The notes: a model not told the origin generated them from the letters alone. Positions 44,948 through 54,654 are shown, counted from the first letter of the stretch. The stretch is DNA of 64,000 nt from Saprospiraceae bacterium (GCA_028285085.1 JANQQI010000073.1:18005-82004), one strand, 5' to 3'. Program-made: numbers and translations.

Positions 44948-45967
44948 TTAAGCGATTGAGAAATTCGGATCGACGAAGGTTTTAATCTGTTCGCGCAATT
45001 GCTTTACAGTCAACCACTCCTCGTTTTCACCGGAATTATAACTGAACCCTGATGCTACCATTTTGCCATTAAAGGCATCAGCGTATTCTTGTGGTGAATA
45101 GCGAAAACTGCCGGGGCAAATGACGTAGTAGCGATCGAGTTCCACTGTATTTAACGAATCAGAGGTGGTAATCATTTCCTCGTGGAGCTTTTCACCGGGG
45201 CGAATACCAACGATACGGTGCTCGCAGTCGGGGCCGATGGCCGTTGCGACATCGGTGATGCGGTAAGAAGGAATTTTAGGGACAAAGATTTCACCACCCC
45301 AGGCGTGTTCCAGAGCGTAAAGGACCATGTCGATTCCCTCTTCAAGAGAGATATTGAAACGCGTCATCTCGGGGTGTGTAATGGGCAAAAATCCTTCCGA
45401 GCGTTTTTTTAGAAAGAAAGGAATGACTGAACCTCGGGAGCCAATGACGTTGCCATAACGCACCACTGAAAAACTCAGATCACGATCTCCTTTCATTCGG
45501 TTTGCTGCCACGAAAAGTTTATCAGAACAAAGCTTGGTTGCTCCGTAGAGGTTGATTGGTGCGGCGGCTTTATCAGTCGACAAGGCAACCACTTTTTTGA
45601 CGCCGGTATCCAAGGCCGCTTCGATTAGATTTTGGGCGCCGAGGACATTGGTTTTGATACACTCCATCGGGTTATACTCAGCGGCTGGTACTTGCTTGAG
45701 TGCAGCGGCGTGAATGATAATCTCAATACCTTCGCAGGCCCGTCGGAAGCGATCCGCATCGCGAATATCCCCAATGAAATAGCGAATGGCGGGGTACTTT
45801 GAATGAGGAAAGATTTGCGCCATTTCAAACTGCTTCAGTTCATCGCGGCTGAACACGACTAGCCGTTTGATTTTAGGGAAGCGTGTCAATACCGTTTCCA
45901 CAAACTTTTTTCCAAAAGATCCGGTACCTCCTGTGATCAAAATTGAACGGCCATTTAAATCGAGCAT
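44948..45967 (-). CDS. pseB: UDP-N-acetylglucosamine 4,6-dehydratase (inverting)
   Basis: The 339-residue enzyme performs the first step, converting UDP-GlcNAc to UDP-2-acetamido-2,6-dideoxy-L-arabino-hexos-4-ulose. The start is the ATG at 45967, giving NGRSILITGGTGSFGK for NADP binding; a longer frame adds 18 unrelated residues. D132, K133 and Y141 (in STDKAAAPINLYGATK) coincide with the catalytic residues reported for the Helicobacter homologue FlaA1. RPGEKLHEEMI near the C-terminus is another family marker. It heads the operon, downstream of a good minus-strand promoter. Confidence 0.95.
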   Translation of the reverse strand: MLDLNGRSILITGGTGSFGKKFVETVLTRFPKIKRLVVFSRDELKQFEMAQIFPHSKYPAIRYFIGDIRDADRFRRACEGIEIIIHAAALKQVPAAEYNPMECIKTNVLGAQNLIEAALDTGVKKVVALSTDKAAAPINLYGATKLCSDKLFVAANRMKGDRDLSFSVVRYGNVIGSRGSVIPFFLKKRSEGFLPITHPEMTRFNISLEEGIDMVLYALEHAWGGEIFVPKIPSYRITDVATAIGPDCEHRIVGIRPGEKLHEEMITTSDSLNTVELDRYYVICPGSFRYSPQEYADAFNGKMVASGFSYNSGENEEWLTVKQLREQIKTFVDPNFSIA

Positions 45968-46123
45968 ACTAGAATTTGTTGTGACAAGTTGCGATTCATG
46001 GGCAAGAGAAATGCTTCTCATATTTCCTCACGCTGTGCAACTATTTATTTTTATTAAAACGAATGATTAATGTCTGGCGTTGGGTTGGGCAGTGACAAAG
46101 TTTTTGAGCCGACAAAAAACGCT

Positions 46124-46154
46124 CAAATGTATTAAATAATCATTTAATGTGCAA
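46124..46154 (-). promoter_or_regulatory. Candidate promoter of the pse operon
   Basis: On the minus strand TACATTTG (46131-46124) matches TAnnTTTG, and a TTG (46154-46152) lies 20 bases upstream at the -33 position. Spacing is as expected for Bacteroidota. The pseB start is about 157 bases downstream. A second possible -7 element, TACGTTTG, lies at 46188-46181. Confidence 0.55.
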
Positions 46155-46197
46155 TTAAGCTATATTTACCCTTTTAATTTCAAACGTAGCGTGTAGC

Positions 46198-47679
46198 ATG
46201 GGGGTTATCAAACGGCAAGGCATCAAGCAAAGTCTGGTCAATTACCTCGCGGTAATTGTCGGGGCGATCAGCACGCTGTTTATTTATCCACTGGATACCG
46301 AAACGGTTGGACTTGCGCGTTTTTTGATCGACGGTGCTCTCTTTCTTGGTCCTTTCCTCATGCTGGGTTTCAATGGCGTAGGCATCCGCTTTTTTCCCTA
46401 TTTTAAAGACGAGGCGAATGGCCATCGGGGCTTCCTCTCCCTACTGCTTTCAGGTGTCTTACTCGGTTGTCTTATTTTTGTTGCATTAGTCATGATATTC
46501 CGTGAATCGATATTGGATTTCTATGCGGATAAGCCACCGGTTTATTTAAAATATTTGCCCTACTTCATCCCTTTAGCGATTCTAATGGCGTTCATTCAAC
46601 TATTGACCAGTTGGAGTGCTAATTTCAAGCGAATCGTCGTTCCTTCCGTTTTTCAAAATTTAATCAAACTCACTTTACCGACTCTGGTTTTACTGTTTTA
46701 TTGGCAGCAAATTGCCTTGTCGCAGGTGGTGCAAGGGATATTACTCAACTTCGTTTTGGTCTTCCTGGGCTTAGTAGTTTATATCTATTACCTGGGGCAG
46801 TTGAAGCTAAAGCCATTGGTAAAACAGTGGGATAGGAAGGTGTTGCGTGATGCTGGGAAATATGCAGTCTTTGGCTTATTTGTGGGGATCGGGCACGTGC
46901 TGGCCTTGCGCATTGATTCCATTATGATCGCTACCTATATCGATCTCAGTAGCAATGGTGTGTATACGATTGCTGCATTCATTGGTAACGCTATTGCGAT
47001 TCCAACGAATGCAGTCAATCAAATTACAGCACCCATCGTAGCGGAAGCTTTTCGGGATAAAGACCACCTTAAAATCAAACAACTCTACCAACAATCGTCG
47101 ATCAATTTATTGGTAGTCGGGCTGTTGATTTTCGTGGGGGTGGTAGTATCGGTGGACGACTTATTTGCGCTGATGCCCAAGAGTGCTGGCTTGCAAGCGG
47201 GTATTTTGGTGGTGGTCTTCATCGGCTTTTCCAAAGTGGTGGATATGGGAACGAGTATCAATAATCAAATTATCAACTATTCCCCTTACTATCGATTTGG
47301 GTTTTATGCTATTTTATTAATGGCTGTTTTTAATGTCGGTTTCAATTATCTGTTGATTCAGCGCATGGGGATTATTGGTGTAGCCCTGGCCACCATGTGT
47401 TCGCTGGCGCTGTACAATTTGATCAAATTACTTTTCATTTGGTATCGTTTGAACATGCAGCCATTTACCCGTTCGACTTTGTATACTTTAGGGGTGGCAT
47501 GCTTAAGTTTTATGCTTGCATTTTGGCTACCGGATACGGGGTACGCTTTGCTCAATATTGTATTACGCTCGATAGTCGTACTGGTGAGTTACGTAGGCTT
47601 AGTATTGTATTTTCGATTGGCCCCGGACGTCAGTGAAGTTGTACAACAGCTTTGGGTAAGAATCACTGGACGTCGCTAG
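46198..47679 (+). CDS. Wzx-like polysaccharide/lipid-linked oligosaccharide flippase
   Basis: The 493-residue membrane protein has about 14 hydrophobic helices, beginning with QSLVNYLAVIVGAISTLFIY. The arrangement of two bundles and the central helices ALRIDSIMIATYIDLSSNGVYTIAAFIGN is typical of MATE-like Wzx/RfbX transporters of the polysaccharide-biosynthesis family. It would flip an undecaprenyl-linked glycan across the inner membrane. It is divergent from the pse operon across a 230-base gap, making it the likely exporter for that glycan. Confidence 0.85.
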   Translation: MGVIKRQGIKQSLVNYLAVIVGAISTLFIYPLDTETVGLARFLIDGALFLGPFLMLGFNGVGIRFFPYFKDEANGHRGFLSLLLSGVLLGCLIFVALVMIFRESILDFYADKPPVYLKYLPYFIPLAILMAFIQLLTSWSANFKRIVVPSVFQNLIKLTLPTLVLLFYWQQIALSQVVQGILLNFVLVFLGLVVYIYYLGQLKLKPLVKQWDRKVLRDAGKYAVFGLFVGIGHVLALRIDSIMIATYIDLSSNGVYTIAAFIGNAIAIPTNAVNQITAPIVAEAFRDKDHLKIKQLYQQSSINLLVVGLLIFVGVVVSVDDLFALMPKSAGLQAGILVVVFIGFSKVVDMGTSINNQIINYSPYYRFGFYAILLMAVFNVGFNYLLIQRMGIIGVALATMCSLALYNLIKLLFIWYRLNMQPFTRSTLYTLGVACLSFMLAFWLPDTGYALLNIVLRSIVVLVSYVGLVLYFRLAPDVSEVVQQLWVRITGRR

Positions 47680-47811
47680 AAGGGCGCTTCACTTTTCTAT
47701 TTTACGATCTTATCAATATCAATTGAAAACCTTAATCAGGTTGTTTCATCTCTGTGTCATATTCCATTTTAAAAGATGATAGGAATCACCGTTTTCCCCT
47801 TTTCTATTTCC

Positions 47812-47819
47812 TATCTTTG
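47812..47819 (+). promoter_or_regulatory. -7 promoter element TATCTTTG
   Basis: It is an exact match to TAnnTTTG, 24 bases before the enoyl-CoA hydratase ATG. No TTG was found at -33; a T-rich stretch lies near 47792. Confidence 0.5.
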
Positions 47820-47843
47820 CAGCCGATTCAAATACGACTTAAT

Positions 47844-48626
47844 ATGACTTACGAAAATCTCAATATCCAACAGGAAGACGGCATCCTGATTCTAACCATT
47901 AGCCGCGAAAAAGCGTTGAATGCCCTCAATGGCCGCACCATGGACGAGCTAGCGTATTTCTTTGGTGAAGCGGCGCCTCAAATGGATGACCTCAAGGGCA
48001 TCATCATCACCGGCGCTGGAGAAAAAGCCTTCGTTGCCGGTGCGGATATCAAAGAATTCTTGGCGCTCGATGCTGCCGCTGGTGCCGAAATGGCCCAAAA
48101 AGGCCAGGATGTATTCTTCCTCATTGAACGTTTTCCTAAGCCCGTCATCGCGGCGGTTAATGGTTTTGCCTTGGGCGGTGGTTGCGAGCTGGCTATGGCT
48201 TGCCACATGCGCGTTGCCGGAGAAAAAGCCCGGTTCGGACAGCCGGAGGTTAACCTCGGCATTATTCCCGGCTACGGCGGAACACAGCGCCTGATCCAAC
48301 ACATCGGAAAAGGTAAAGCTATGGAGCTATTGATGACGGCAGATATGCTAAACGCCGAAGATGCCCACCGCCTTGGATTAGCAAATCACGTGGTGCCCGC
48401 CGGAGAGGAAGTGGCCAAAGCAAAAGAGATTATTGCTAAGGTGGCCCAGAAAGCCCCCGTCGCCATTGCGAAGATCGTCGAGTGTGTGAATGCCTATTAC
48501 GACGGACTGAAAGATGGATTCGCTTATGAAGTGAAGGAGTTTGGTGCGACGACTGGAACCGAAGATTTCAAAGAAGGTGCCGCCGCTTTTATTGAGCGTC
48601 GCCCCGCCAATTTTCAAGGGAAATAG
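47844..48626 (+). CDS. Enoyl-CoA hydratase (crotonase family)
   Basis: The 260-residue cytosolic enzyme hydrates trans-2-enoyl-CoA, probably in fatty acid or amino acid degradation. The ATG at 47844 (MTYENLNIQ) fits the family; a longer frame from 47754 would include the promoter. The oxyanion-hole segments are KAFVAGADIKEF and NGFALGGGCELAMAC. The catalytic glutamates are E115 (GGGCE) and E135 (GQPEVNLGIIPGYGGTQRL), 20 residues apart as in active hydratases. PANFQGK at the end is typical. It appears monocistronic. Confidence 0.93.
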   Translation: MTYENLNIQQEDGILILTISREKALNALNGRTMDELAYFFGEAAPQMDDLKGIIITGAGEKAFVAGADIKEFLALDAAAGAEMAQKGQDVFFLIERFPKPVIAAVNGFALGGGCELAMACHMRVAGEKARFGQPEVNLGIIPGYGGTQRLIQHIGKGKAMELLMTADMLNAEDAHRLGLANHVVPAGEEVAKAKEIIAKVAQKAPVAIAKIVECVNAYYDGLKDGFAYEVKEFGATTGTEDFKEGAAAFIERRPANFQGK

Positions 48627-48720
48627 CCTGTAAAGAATACATTACTGAACGTCAAGTCAATTGCCGGACATTGTCGCTGTTACAACCTTCCGGTATCTCA
48701 TTTGTTCGTTCCAAAAACTG

Positions 48721-48728
48721 TATCTTTG
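48721..48728 (+). promoter_or_regulatory. -7 promoter element TATCTTTG (with TTTG upstream)
   Basis: It is an exact TAnnTTTG match 28 bases before the reductase ATG. A TTTG occurs at 48701-48704, 16 bases upstream, which is slightly short for the -33 element. Confidence 0.5.
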
Positions 48729-48756
48729 CGCCGTTTTTAGAAATTGAGAAATAGTA

Positions 48757-49770
48757 ATGATTAAAACTGATATTCTTATCATTGGAGCCGGGCCCTGCGG
48801 CCTGTTCACCGTCTTCGAAGCGGGGCTTCTCAAGTTGAAATGTCATCTGATTGATACCCTGCCGCAGCCGGGAGGGCAGTTGACAGAAATCTATCCCAAA
48901 AAGCCGATTTACGATATCCCCGGCTATCCATCTGTACTGGCTGGAGAACTAGTCGATAACCTGATGGAACAAATCAAGCCGTTTAATCCAGGCTTTACGT
49001 TGGGAGAGCGCGCCGAAACGATCGAGCGTGTCGAAGAGCGGCTATTCAAAGTAACGACTAATCGTGGGACTGAGCACTATGCACCAGTGATAGCAATTGC
49101 CGGTGGTCTGGGAGGCTTTGAGCCACGTAAGCCGCCGATTAGTAATATTACCGATTTTGAGGATCAAGGGGTGGAATATATCATTAAGGACCCTGAGATT
49201 TACCGTGACAAGCGCGTAGTAATTGCCGGAGGAGGAGACTCTGCTTTAGATTGGACCATCATTTTGGCCGACGTAGCGGAAGAGTTGACTCTGGTGCATC
49301 GACGTTCACAATTCCGCGGTGCTTTGGATTCTGTAGAAAAAGTTAAGGAGCTGGATGAAAGTGGACGAATCAAATTAATTACCGAAGCACAGGTCGTTGG
49401 ACTAGAGGGTAATGGATCGTTGAGTGGCGTCGAGATTAAGCACAACAAAGGGGAGGCCTTTCTGAAATCGACCGATCATTTCGTGCCGCTGTTTGGTTTA
49501 TCACCAAAGCTGGGCCCGATTGGTGAATGGGGACTCGAAATTGAGAAAAACGCCATCGTTGTCGATACTTTTGATTATCGTACCAATATCCCGGGGATTT
49601 ACGCCATTGGTGATGTGAATACTTACCCCGGTAAGTTGAAATTGATTCTGTGTGGCTTCCACGAAGCGACCTTGATGTGCCAATCGGCATTCCGTTACAT
49701 TAATCCTGATAAAAAATTATCTTTCAAATATACTACCGTCACTGGGGTAGAAGGATTCAACGAAAACTAG
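48757..49770 (+). CDS. Ferredoxin/flavodoxin-NADP+ reductase, thioredoxin-reductase-like
   Basis: The 337-residue flavoprotein has two dinucleotide-binding folds. The FAD motif is LIIGAGPCGLFTVFEAGLLK near the N-terminus and the NADPH motif is VVIAGGGDSALDW (about 150-160). The late FAD segment is GIYAIGDVNTYPGKLKLI. The thioredoxin reductase CxxC is absent, as expected for the TrxR-like ferredoxin-NADP reductase family. A [2Fe-2S] ferredoxin gene follows after six bases, which supports the assignment: the two form an electron-transfer pair. Confidence 0.93.
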   Translation: MIKTDILIIGAGPCGLFTVFEAGLLKLKCHLIDTLPQPGGQLTEIYPKKPIYDIPGYPSVLAGELVDNLMEQIKPFNPGFTLGERAETIERVEERLFKVTTNRGTEHYAPVIAIAGGLGGFEPRKPPISNITDFEDQGVEYIIKDPEIYRDKRVVIAGGGDSALDWTIILADVAEELTLVHRRSQFRGALDSVEKVKELDESGRIKLITEAQVVGLEGNGSLSGVEIKHNKGEAFLKSTDHFVPLFGLSPKLGPIGEWGLEIEKNAIVVDTFDYRTNIPGIYAIGDVNTYPGKLKLILCGFHEATLMCQSAFRYINPDKKLSFKYTTVTGVEGFNEN

Positions 49771-49776
49771 TTTGTC

Positions 49777-50106
49777 ATGGACGAGAACATGATTAAAATT
49801 ACGGTGATTGACCGAGAAGATAAAACACACGAGCTGGACGCACCAACGGACATGAATATGAACCTGATGGAGTTGTGTAAGGCTTACGAACTGCCAGTAG
49901 AAGGCACTTGTGGAGGGATGGCATTGTGTTCAACCTGCCACGTCTATGTACAAAGTGAGCACGACCTGCCAGAGCCAACCGAAGATGAAGAGGACATGCT
50001 CGATCAGGCCTTTTTCGTGGAAGAAAATAGCCGCTTAGGGTGCCAACTCAAACTAGCTGATCCATTGCACGGCCTGGTAGTCAAGCTGGCGCCGCAGGCG
50101 GGGTAA
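49777..50106 (+). CDS. [2Fe-2S] ferredoxin, adrenodoxin-type
   Basis: The 109-residue protein carries the four cluster ligands C45, C51, C54 and C89 in the spacing C-x5-C-x2-C-x34-C. The segments GTCGGMALCSTCHVYV and EENSRLGCQLKL are typical. A second possible ATG is four codons in (MIKITV); either start keeps the fold. It is cotranscribed with the reductase six bases upstream. The electron acceptor, for example a biosynthetic oxygenase, is not encoded nearby. Confidence 0.93.
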   Translation: MDENMIKITVIDREDKTHELDAPTDMNMNLMELCKAYELPVEGTCGGMALCSTCHVYVQSEHDLPEPTEDEEDMLDQAFFVEENSRLGCQLKLADPLHGLVVKLAPQAG

Positions 50107-50171
50107 TGACTCCCGTAATTGATTGAAACGATAAAGGCAGTGTCTGACTTGATCTTTTTTGATACCCATTT

Positions 50172-51656
50172 ATGAACAAACATCTCTTCCCCCTGCTAGT
50201 GCTAGCCTTACTGGCGATGCACTGTACGCCTTCCCGGCCTGAACCAGCGCGTATTGATCCTCTACAAGTTTTCGCGAAAGATATGGCCGACCTCAAGGAC
50301 TATTTTCACATTCCCGGGATGGGGATATTGGTACAGCAAAATGGGGAGACCATCTACGAAGCCTATTTAGGCCAAGCAGATGTCGATGCGAAGCGGGCCG
50401 TTGATTCTGCCACGGTATTTCCTATTGCTTCACTGACCAAAATATATGCGGCCGTAGCGATACATCAACTGGCCGCGGCTGGTAAATTATCCCTCGATGA
50501 TCCGATCGAGAGCTATTTACCCGAATTGGAAATAGGCGACAGCATCTTGGTTCGACACGTTTTGTCGCATACCTCTCAGGGGGCCGTTGGCCAGCAATTT
50601 TACTACAGCTATCGCTTTGGCTGGCTAAAAGCAGTCATCGAAAAGGCCGCTGGCCAATCACTGGAAGAATATGTGCAAGCTAATATTTTGCAACCGTTGG
50701 CGTTGAAAAATACGTTTTGGCTGCGTGATTCTGCTTACGTTGCGGCGCAGCCGCAGGCTATGGCACAGCCCTATTTTTACGATAATGGCTTGGAACCGGG
50801 GATTATCGAGTACGGCGTATCCTCCTCCGCAGGCTTGGTATCAAATCTGCGTGATTTGGCTGCTTTTAGTCGAGGACTGGATGATGAAAGCCTATTGTCC
50901 GCCGCCAGTAAAGATGTGATGTTTAAGTCTGCCCAGGAGGGGCTACCTTATGGGTACGGTATCTTCAGCGAGTCATACGCAGAGGTTGAACTACTTTGGG
51001 GCTACGGGCAGTATGATTGCTACGCCAGCCTCTTTTTGAAAGTGCCGGAAAAAGGCTTGACTTTGATTTTGGCCGGTAATAACAATTTGATGAGCGATCC
51101 GGCACGGTTGATTTACGGTAAGGCCACGGGGTCTTTGTTTGTCATGAGTTTTTTGAAAAATATGGTGTTTAATCAAGCGGAGCGCCCTCTTTTCGTAAAT
51201 TTAGAGAAGCTAGCTTCAACTGAGGCAACGCCATTTGAGCGAGACCAATTACTAGCCGAAGCTTTGGCGGCATCTTTTATGTCGCGTTTTGATACATCTA
51301 GTTTTAAAGCAAGTGTCCAGATTTTAGAAGCTGTGTTTCAAAAATACCCCAATTACGCTGACTACGCGGATTTGAATCTTATGCATACGATCAGTTTTTT
51401 AAAAAATGTCACTTTTTATAGAAACCTCACTCCACTTACTGCTTTCGACCAACAGTTCGAAATGATTGGCAATAGCTTGTTGGAAAAAACTCCCGAAAAC
51501 CCCTACCTTCACATCTATCTGGGAACTTATTACGATAGAAATGGAATGACGGATCAAGCACGAGTGCACTTTCAACAAATCCTCAATAATGCTAATTTTT
51601 CACCTTTTTGGTATACCCAGGAAGCAAAGGCTTGGTTGACGGCTAATCCAGAATAA
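50172..51656 (+). CDS. Serine hydrolase lipoprotein (class C beta-lactamase fold)
   Basis: The 494-residue protein has a lipoprotein signal (LAMHC, lipid Cys18). The beta-lactamase-type domain (about 35-330) has the SLTK motif (S87, K90), [12 protein letters not shown] and a YSYRFGW segment at the place of the YxN motif. A helical C-terminal part (about 340-494) contains a TPR-like unit ([21 protein letters not shown]). Substrate is unknown; esterase, peptidase and peptidoglycan roles are all possible in this family. It is followed 19 bases later by the cyclophilin gene. Confidence 0.85.
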   Translation: MNKHLFPLLVLALLAMHCTPSRPEPARIDPLQVFAKDMADLKDYFHIPGMGILVQQNGETIYEAYLGQADVDAKRAVDSATVFPIASLTKIYAAVAIHQLAAAGKLSLDDPIESYLPELEIGDSILVRHVLSHTSQGAVGQQFYYSYRFGWLKAVIEKAAGQSLEEYVQANILQPLALKNTFWLRDSAYVAAQPQAMAQPYFYDNGLEPGIIEYGVSSSAGLVSNLRDLAAFSRGLDDESLLSAASKDVMFKSAQEGLPYGYGIFSESYAEVELLWGYGQYDCYASLFLKVPEKGLTLILAGNNNLMSDPARLIYGKATGSLFVMSFLKNMVFNQAERPLFVNLEKLASTEATPFERDQLLAEALAASFMSRFDTSSFKASVQILEAVFQKYPNYADYADLNLMHTISFLKNVTFYRNLTPLTAFDQQFEMIGNSLLEKTPENPYLHIYLGTYYDRNGMTDQARVHFQQILNNANFSPFWYTQEAKAWLTANPE

Positions 51657-51675
51657 AACCTTAATCATTATAAAT

Positions 51676-52107
51676 ATGAACGGAGAAATCCATACAGCAA
51701 AAGGCGTCATGAAAATTGAATTCTATGAGAAGGACGCCCCCGGTACAGTGGCTAATTTTGTGAAGCTAGCTAAGGATGGCTATTACGATGGACTTACTTT
51801 TCATCGTGTGATTCCTGGCTTTGTGATACAAGGTGGTTGCCCCAATGGTGATGGCCGCGGCGGTCCCGGTTATACCATCAAGTGTGAGCTGGATGGTGAT
51901 AATCAATTTCATGATAAAGGCGTCCTGTCTATGGCGCATGCCGGTCGTGATACCGGAGGCTCACAGTTCTTTATTTGCCACAATCGGTCAAATACGGCCC
52001 ACCTGGATCGCAATCATACTTGCTTTGGTCGGGTTTATGATGGTCTGGAAATCATCGATGCCATTCGAGCGGGCGATGTGATGGATAAGGTCTTGATCAC
52101 AGACTAA
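51676..52107 (+). CDS. Peptidyl-prolyl cis-trans isomerase (cyclophilin)
   Basis: The 143-residue enzyme accelerates prolyl bond isomerisation in protein folding. Cyclophilin motifs are [34 protein letters not shown] and [11 protein letters not shown]; the catalytic Arg of FHRV and the QGG and SQFFI segments are all present. No signal peptide was seen, so it is probably cytosolic. It lies in the same direction as the preceding serine hydrolase and converges with the CBS gene at 52119. Confidence 0.95.
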   Translation: MNGEIHTAKGVMKIEFYEKDAPGTVANFVKLAKDGYYDGLTFHRVIPGFVIQGGCPNGDGRGGPGYTIKCELDGDNQFHDKGVLSMAHAGRDTGGSQFFICHNRSNTAHLDRNHTCFGRVYDGLEIIDAIRAGDVMDKVLITD

Positions 52108-52118
52108 TCCAATATCAC

Positions 52119-52550
52119 TTATAAGTTTTTGAAGGCATAGCTCAGCAGATCGTATGTGGACAAAATACCGACTAATTCGTCATCGTCATTCAGAATCGGG
52201 ATGGCCCCGAAACGGTTTTCCCGAAAGTAAGCGGCAGCCTTGCTAATTAAATCATCTTGGTGTAGGCAGGCCACCGGTTGCGTCATGACTTCGCGCGCCA
52301 GCAACGATCTAAAAAACCGAAGATTGTTATTGCGCTCGGCTTCGGGAAGGAGTAGCGTCAAATGATCGCAAAGCATATAATATTCGCTTTTGCTGATCAT
52401 ACCAATGACTCGTTTGTCCTCTTCGATGACTGGAACGTGATGAAAATTATTTTCACTAAAAATACGATCCACTTCTTCGAAAGACGTATCGGGAAGGATA
52501 CTCTTGACATCGGTTGACATAATATGGTCAATAGTGGTATTTTCTAGCAT
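52119..52550 (-). CDS. Tandem CBS-domain protein
   Basis: The 143-residue protein is two CBS domains and little else: DHIMSTDVKSILPDTSFEEV with HHVPVIEEDKRVIGMISKSE, then EVMTQPVACLHQDDLISKAA with GAIPILNDDDELVGILSTYD. Such pairs bind adenosine nucleotides and act as energy sensors. It is the last of four minus-strand genes headed by a universal stress protein and is paralogous to the neighbouring 52599-53039 gene. Its output partner is not known. Confidence 0.9.
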   Translation of the reverse strand: MLENTTIDHIMSTDVKSILPDTSFEEVDRIFSENNFHHVPVIEEDKRVIGMISKSEYYMLCDHLTLLLPEAERNNNLRFFRSLLAREVMTQPVACLHQDDLISKAAAYFRENRFGAIPILNDDDELVGILSTYDLLSYAFKNL

Positions 52551-52598
52551 GAGTTGATGGTCTTTTGACGAACTTATGGTGAAGTATATCCTCTCTTT

Positions 52599-53039
52599 CT
52601 ACGATTCTTCTTGCTCTACGACACCACTATAAGCGTAGCGTAGCAGATCATGACTGGTCACTAATCCTACTAGGATGCCATTATCTACTATGGGAATGGC
52701 GTGAAACTGATTTTGTAAAATAATATCGGCCGCCAGTCCAATGGTATCTTCTTCATCGAGTACTAATGGATTAGGGGTCATGATACGTTCGGCGGTCCAA
52801 GAGGTATTAAGCTTTTGAGAAAGTACTTTTCCGGTGGTTTCTTCTTCAATCCAATTGGCCACCTTGCGAAGATCTTCTGTACTGATAATACCGATTACTT
52901 CCTGGTCTTTTTTTACGACAATCAAATGATGGATATTTTCGCGTTCCATCAGATCACGGATCGTCTTAATTGTCGCATCGAGAGCGATAGTAAACGGTTG
53001 ACGACTCATGATATGTGCTAATGAAATATTTGGATTCAC
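52599..53039 (-). CDS. Tandem CBS-domain protein
   Basis: The 146-residue protein has the same architecture as its downstream neighbour: AHIMSRQPFTIALDATIKTI with HHLIVVKKDQEVIGIISTED, then ERIMTPNPLVLDEEDTIGLA with HAIPIVDNGILVGLVTSHD. I use the GTG start at 53039 because it leaves about ten residues before the first CBS domain, as in the paralogue; the next ATG (MSRQPF) would cut into the domain. It lies 12 bases after the lipoprotein gene. Nucleotide binding is inferred from the family. Confidence 0.88.
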   Translation of the reverse strand: MNPNISLAHIMSRQPFTIALDATIKTIRDLMERENIHHLIVVKKDQEVIGIISTEDLRKVANWIEEETTGKVLSQKLNTSWTAERIMTPNPLVLDEEDTIGLAADIILQNQFHAIPIVDNGILVGLVTSHDLLRYAYSGVVEQEES

Positions 53040-53051
53040 GATGGTATGGTT

Positions 53052-53810
53052 TTAAAGATTAAGGGTAATCGCTCCATTTTCAGCCTCACTGCCAAATAAA
53101 GCGATCCAATGGAAAATAAGCTCACCAAGTTGTTGGCCTTCCCGGGCAAGTTCTAGCTGATCGGCACATTCGACAGTCTGATTGAATTGTACCATTTTTT
53201 GTTCTACATCCCGACGAATTTGGAAGAAACGCTGAATTTGCTCGTTATCCCAATCGTAGTAACGGATGTCGGGAATGGCTACCGCCGCATAAGACCACTG
53301 ATCATTTAAATCACGAATTTGCATTTCGACATCATCCCATTCTAGATGGCACATCATCTGGTCGTTGAGTGTCTCCTGGACAATGTCATAACTCATCTGC
53401 ATTTCCCACAGTTGGTCCAGAAAATAAGGGATGTGATTGCGCCCTCTGATTTCCATTAGCTCGTAGCGGAAATGATCCAGCATGATATAGGCTTGTTGCC
53501 ATTCGTGGGCTTCGATGGCCGCTTGACTTTCTTTGACCCAATCTGCCATGAGTCGAAAATTAGCTTGCCAATCCGGGCTCTCCGGCACATCACCGATGTG
53601 GGCATCTCGGAAAACAGTCCAGGCATTTTCGAATCGCTTCATTCTTTGGAGAGCAAGGCTACTGTCTTGAGCATTGACCTGATACCAAATCGGAATGAAA
53701 GCCTGATCCAATTGAACCATATCCTTTTTCAAAGGATCCATTTGGATTTCACGGCAGCTCCAAAGGCTGACCGCTAGTGCTAGAACGAATAGATAAGTTA
53801 ATGGGCGCAT
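53052..53810 (-). CDS. Uncharacterised helical lipoprotein in a stress operon
   Basis: The 252-residue protein has a lipoprotein signal with lipid Cys19 (SLWSC). The mature part is predicted to be nearly all helical and rich in Trp, Gln, Asp and Glu, with repeated amphipathic helices (for example AWTVFRDAHIG, WVKESQAAIEAHEWQQAYI, HFRYELMEIRGRNHIPYFL). It resembles cytochrome-like or four-helix-bundle sensors but has no CxxCH. No family is recognised. It lies between a universal stress protein and two CBS proteins on the same strand, with gaps of 10-12 bases. Confidence 0.6.
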   Translation of the reverse strand: MRPLTYLFVLALAVSLWSCREIQMDPLKKDMVQLDQAFIPIWYQVNAQDSSLALQRMKRFENAWTVFRDAHIGDVPESPDWQANFRLMADWVKESQAAIEAHEWQQAYIMLDHFRYELMEIRGRNHIPYFLDQLWEMQMSYDIVQETLNDQMMCHLEWDDVEMQIRDLNDQWSYAAVAIPDIRYYDWDNEQIQRFFQIRRDVEQKMVQFNQTVECADQLELAREGQQLGELIFHWIALFGSEAENGAITLNL

Positions 53811-53820
53811 AATTCAGGAC

Positions 53821-54654
53821 TTAATCATCATAATGGAAAATCAACATTGGCACTTTTGTATTCAGCGCCAGCTCCTTGGTTAAGCTCTTGCGGAACAAAT
53901 TCGCGAAAAAGCCTTTCTGGCGATTCACCGTGACAATCATATCCGCCTCGTTTTGCTCAGCGTAGCGTGCGATAGCGTGCAGCGGAGAGTCGCCATAAAT
54001 TTGTGCAATAGTGAAGCTAAATTCAGGAATACTCTCCTCGAATAAATCTTCAAAAAGTTCTTCTTCGAGCTTCTCATAGTCTTTGAGTTCGTAGTCTTCA
54101 TTGACGTGTACGAAATCGATGCGTGCACCGAAGAAAGCCGCCCAGCGCCCCGCTTCGCGTACCCAATCATCGTCGATAGATTCCCAGTTGCTGGCGTAAA
54201 CCATCTTTTTCAAATCCTTGAATTCTGCCTTTTTGGGTATGAGCAAAACGGGACAATGTGCGCGCTGAGCGACACCGGTAGAGACACTCCCCAGGAATTT
54301 ATCGATAGCATCGTGCTCTCCGGTGGTTCCCATGACAATCAAATCGGCTTCTTTGGATTGGATGACGACTTCGCCGGCTGGGGCCAGGGTCATAATGGCT
54401 TCGTAGGTGACCTTGACTTTAGTAGCTACGCCCCCTTCGCCGGTATCTTCGACAAATTTCTGCAGGCGTTGCTCCAGCACTTCGTGGTAGCCAGTGGCGG
54501 GTTGAACCATATAGGGCTCGTGAGCAGTAAAGGAACCTGTATAAGCGTGAACGACACGTAGAGATGAACCAAAACGCTCCGCCAATTGGCGCGCATAGAG
54601 GTAAGCATCGCGTGCAGTTTCGGAAAAATCGGTTGGAACGAGAATCTGTTTCAT
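53821..54654 (-). CDS. Universal stress protein, tandem UspA domains
   Basis: The 277-residue protein has two UspA-type domains. The first begins KQILVPTDFSETARDAYLYA and contains the ATP-binding loop GTTGEHDAIDKFLGSVS (G-x2-G-x9-GS). The second (about 150-277) lacks a clear loop but ends in the usual VPMLIFHY. It would be cytosolic and is typically induced in stationary phase, starvation or oxidative stress. It heads the minus-strand operon with the lipoprotein and CBS genes and is divergent from a second Usp gene. Confidence 0.9.
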   Translation of the reverse strand: MKQILVPTDFSETARDAYLYARQLAERFGSSLRVVHAYTGSFTAHEPYMVQPATGYHEVLEQRLQKFVEDTGEGGVATKVKVTYEAIMTLAPAGEVVIQSKEADLIVMGTTGEHDAIDKFLGSVSTGVAQRAHCPVLLIPKKAEFKDLKKMVYASNWESIDDDWVREAGRWAAFFGARIDFVHVNEDYELKDYEKLEEELFEDLFEESIPEFSFTIAQIYGDSPLHAIARYAEQNEADMIVTVNRQKGFFANLFRKSLTKELALNTKVPMLIFHYDD

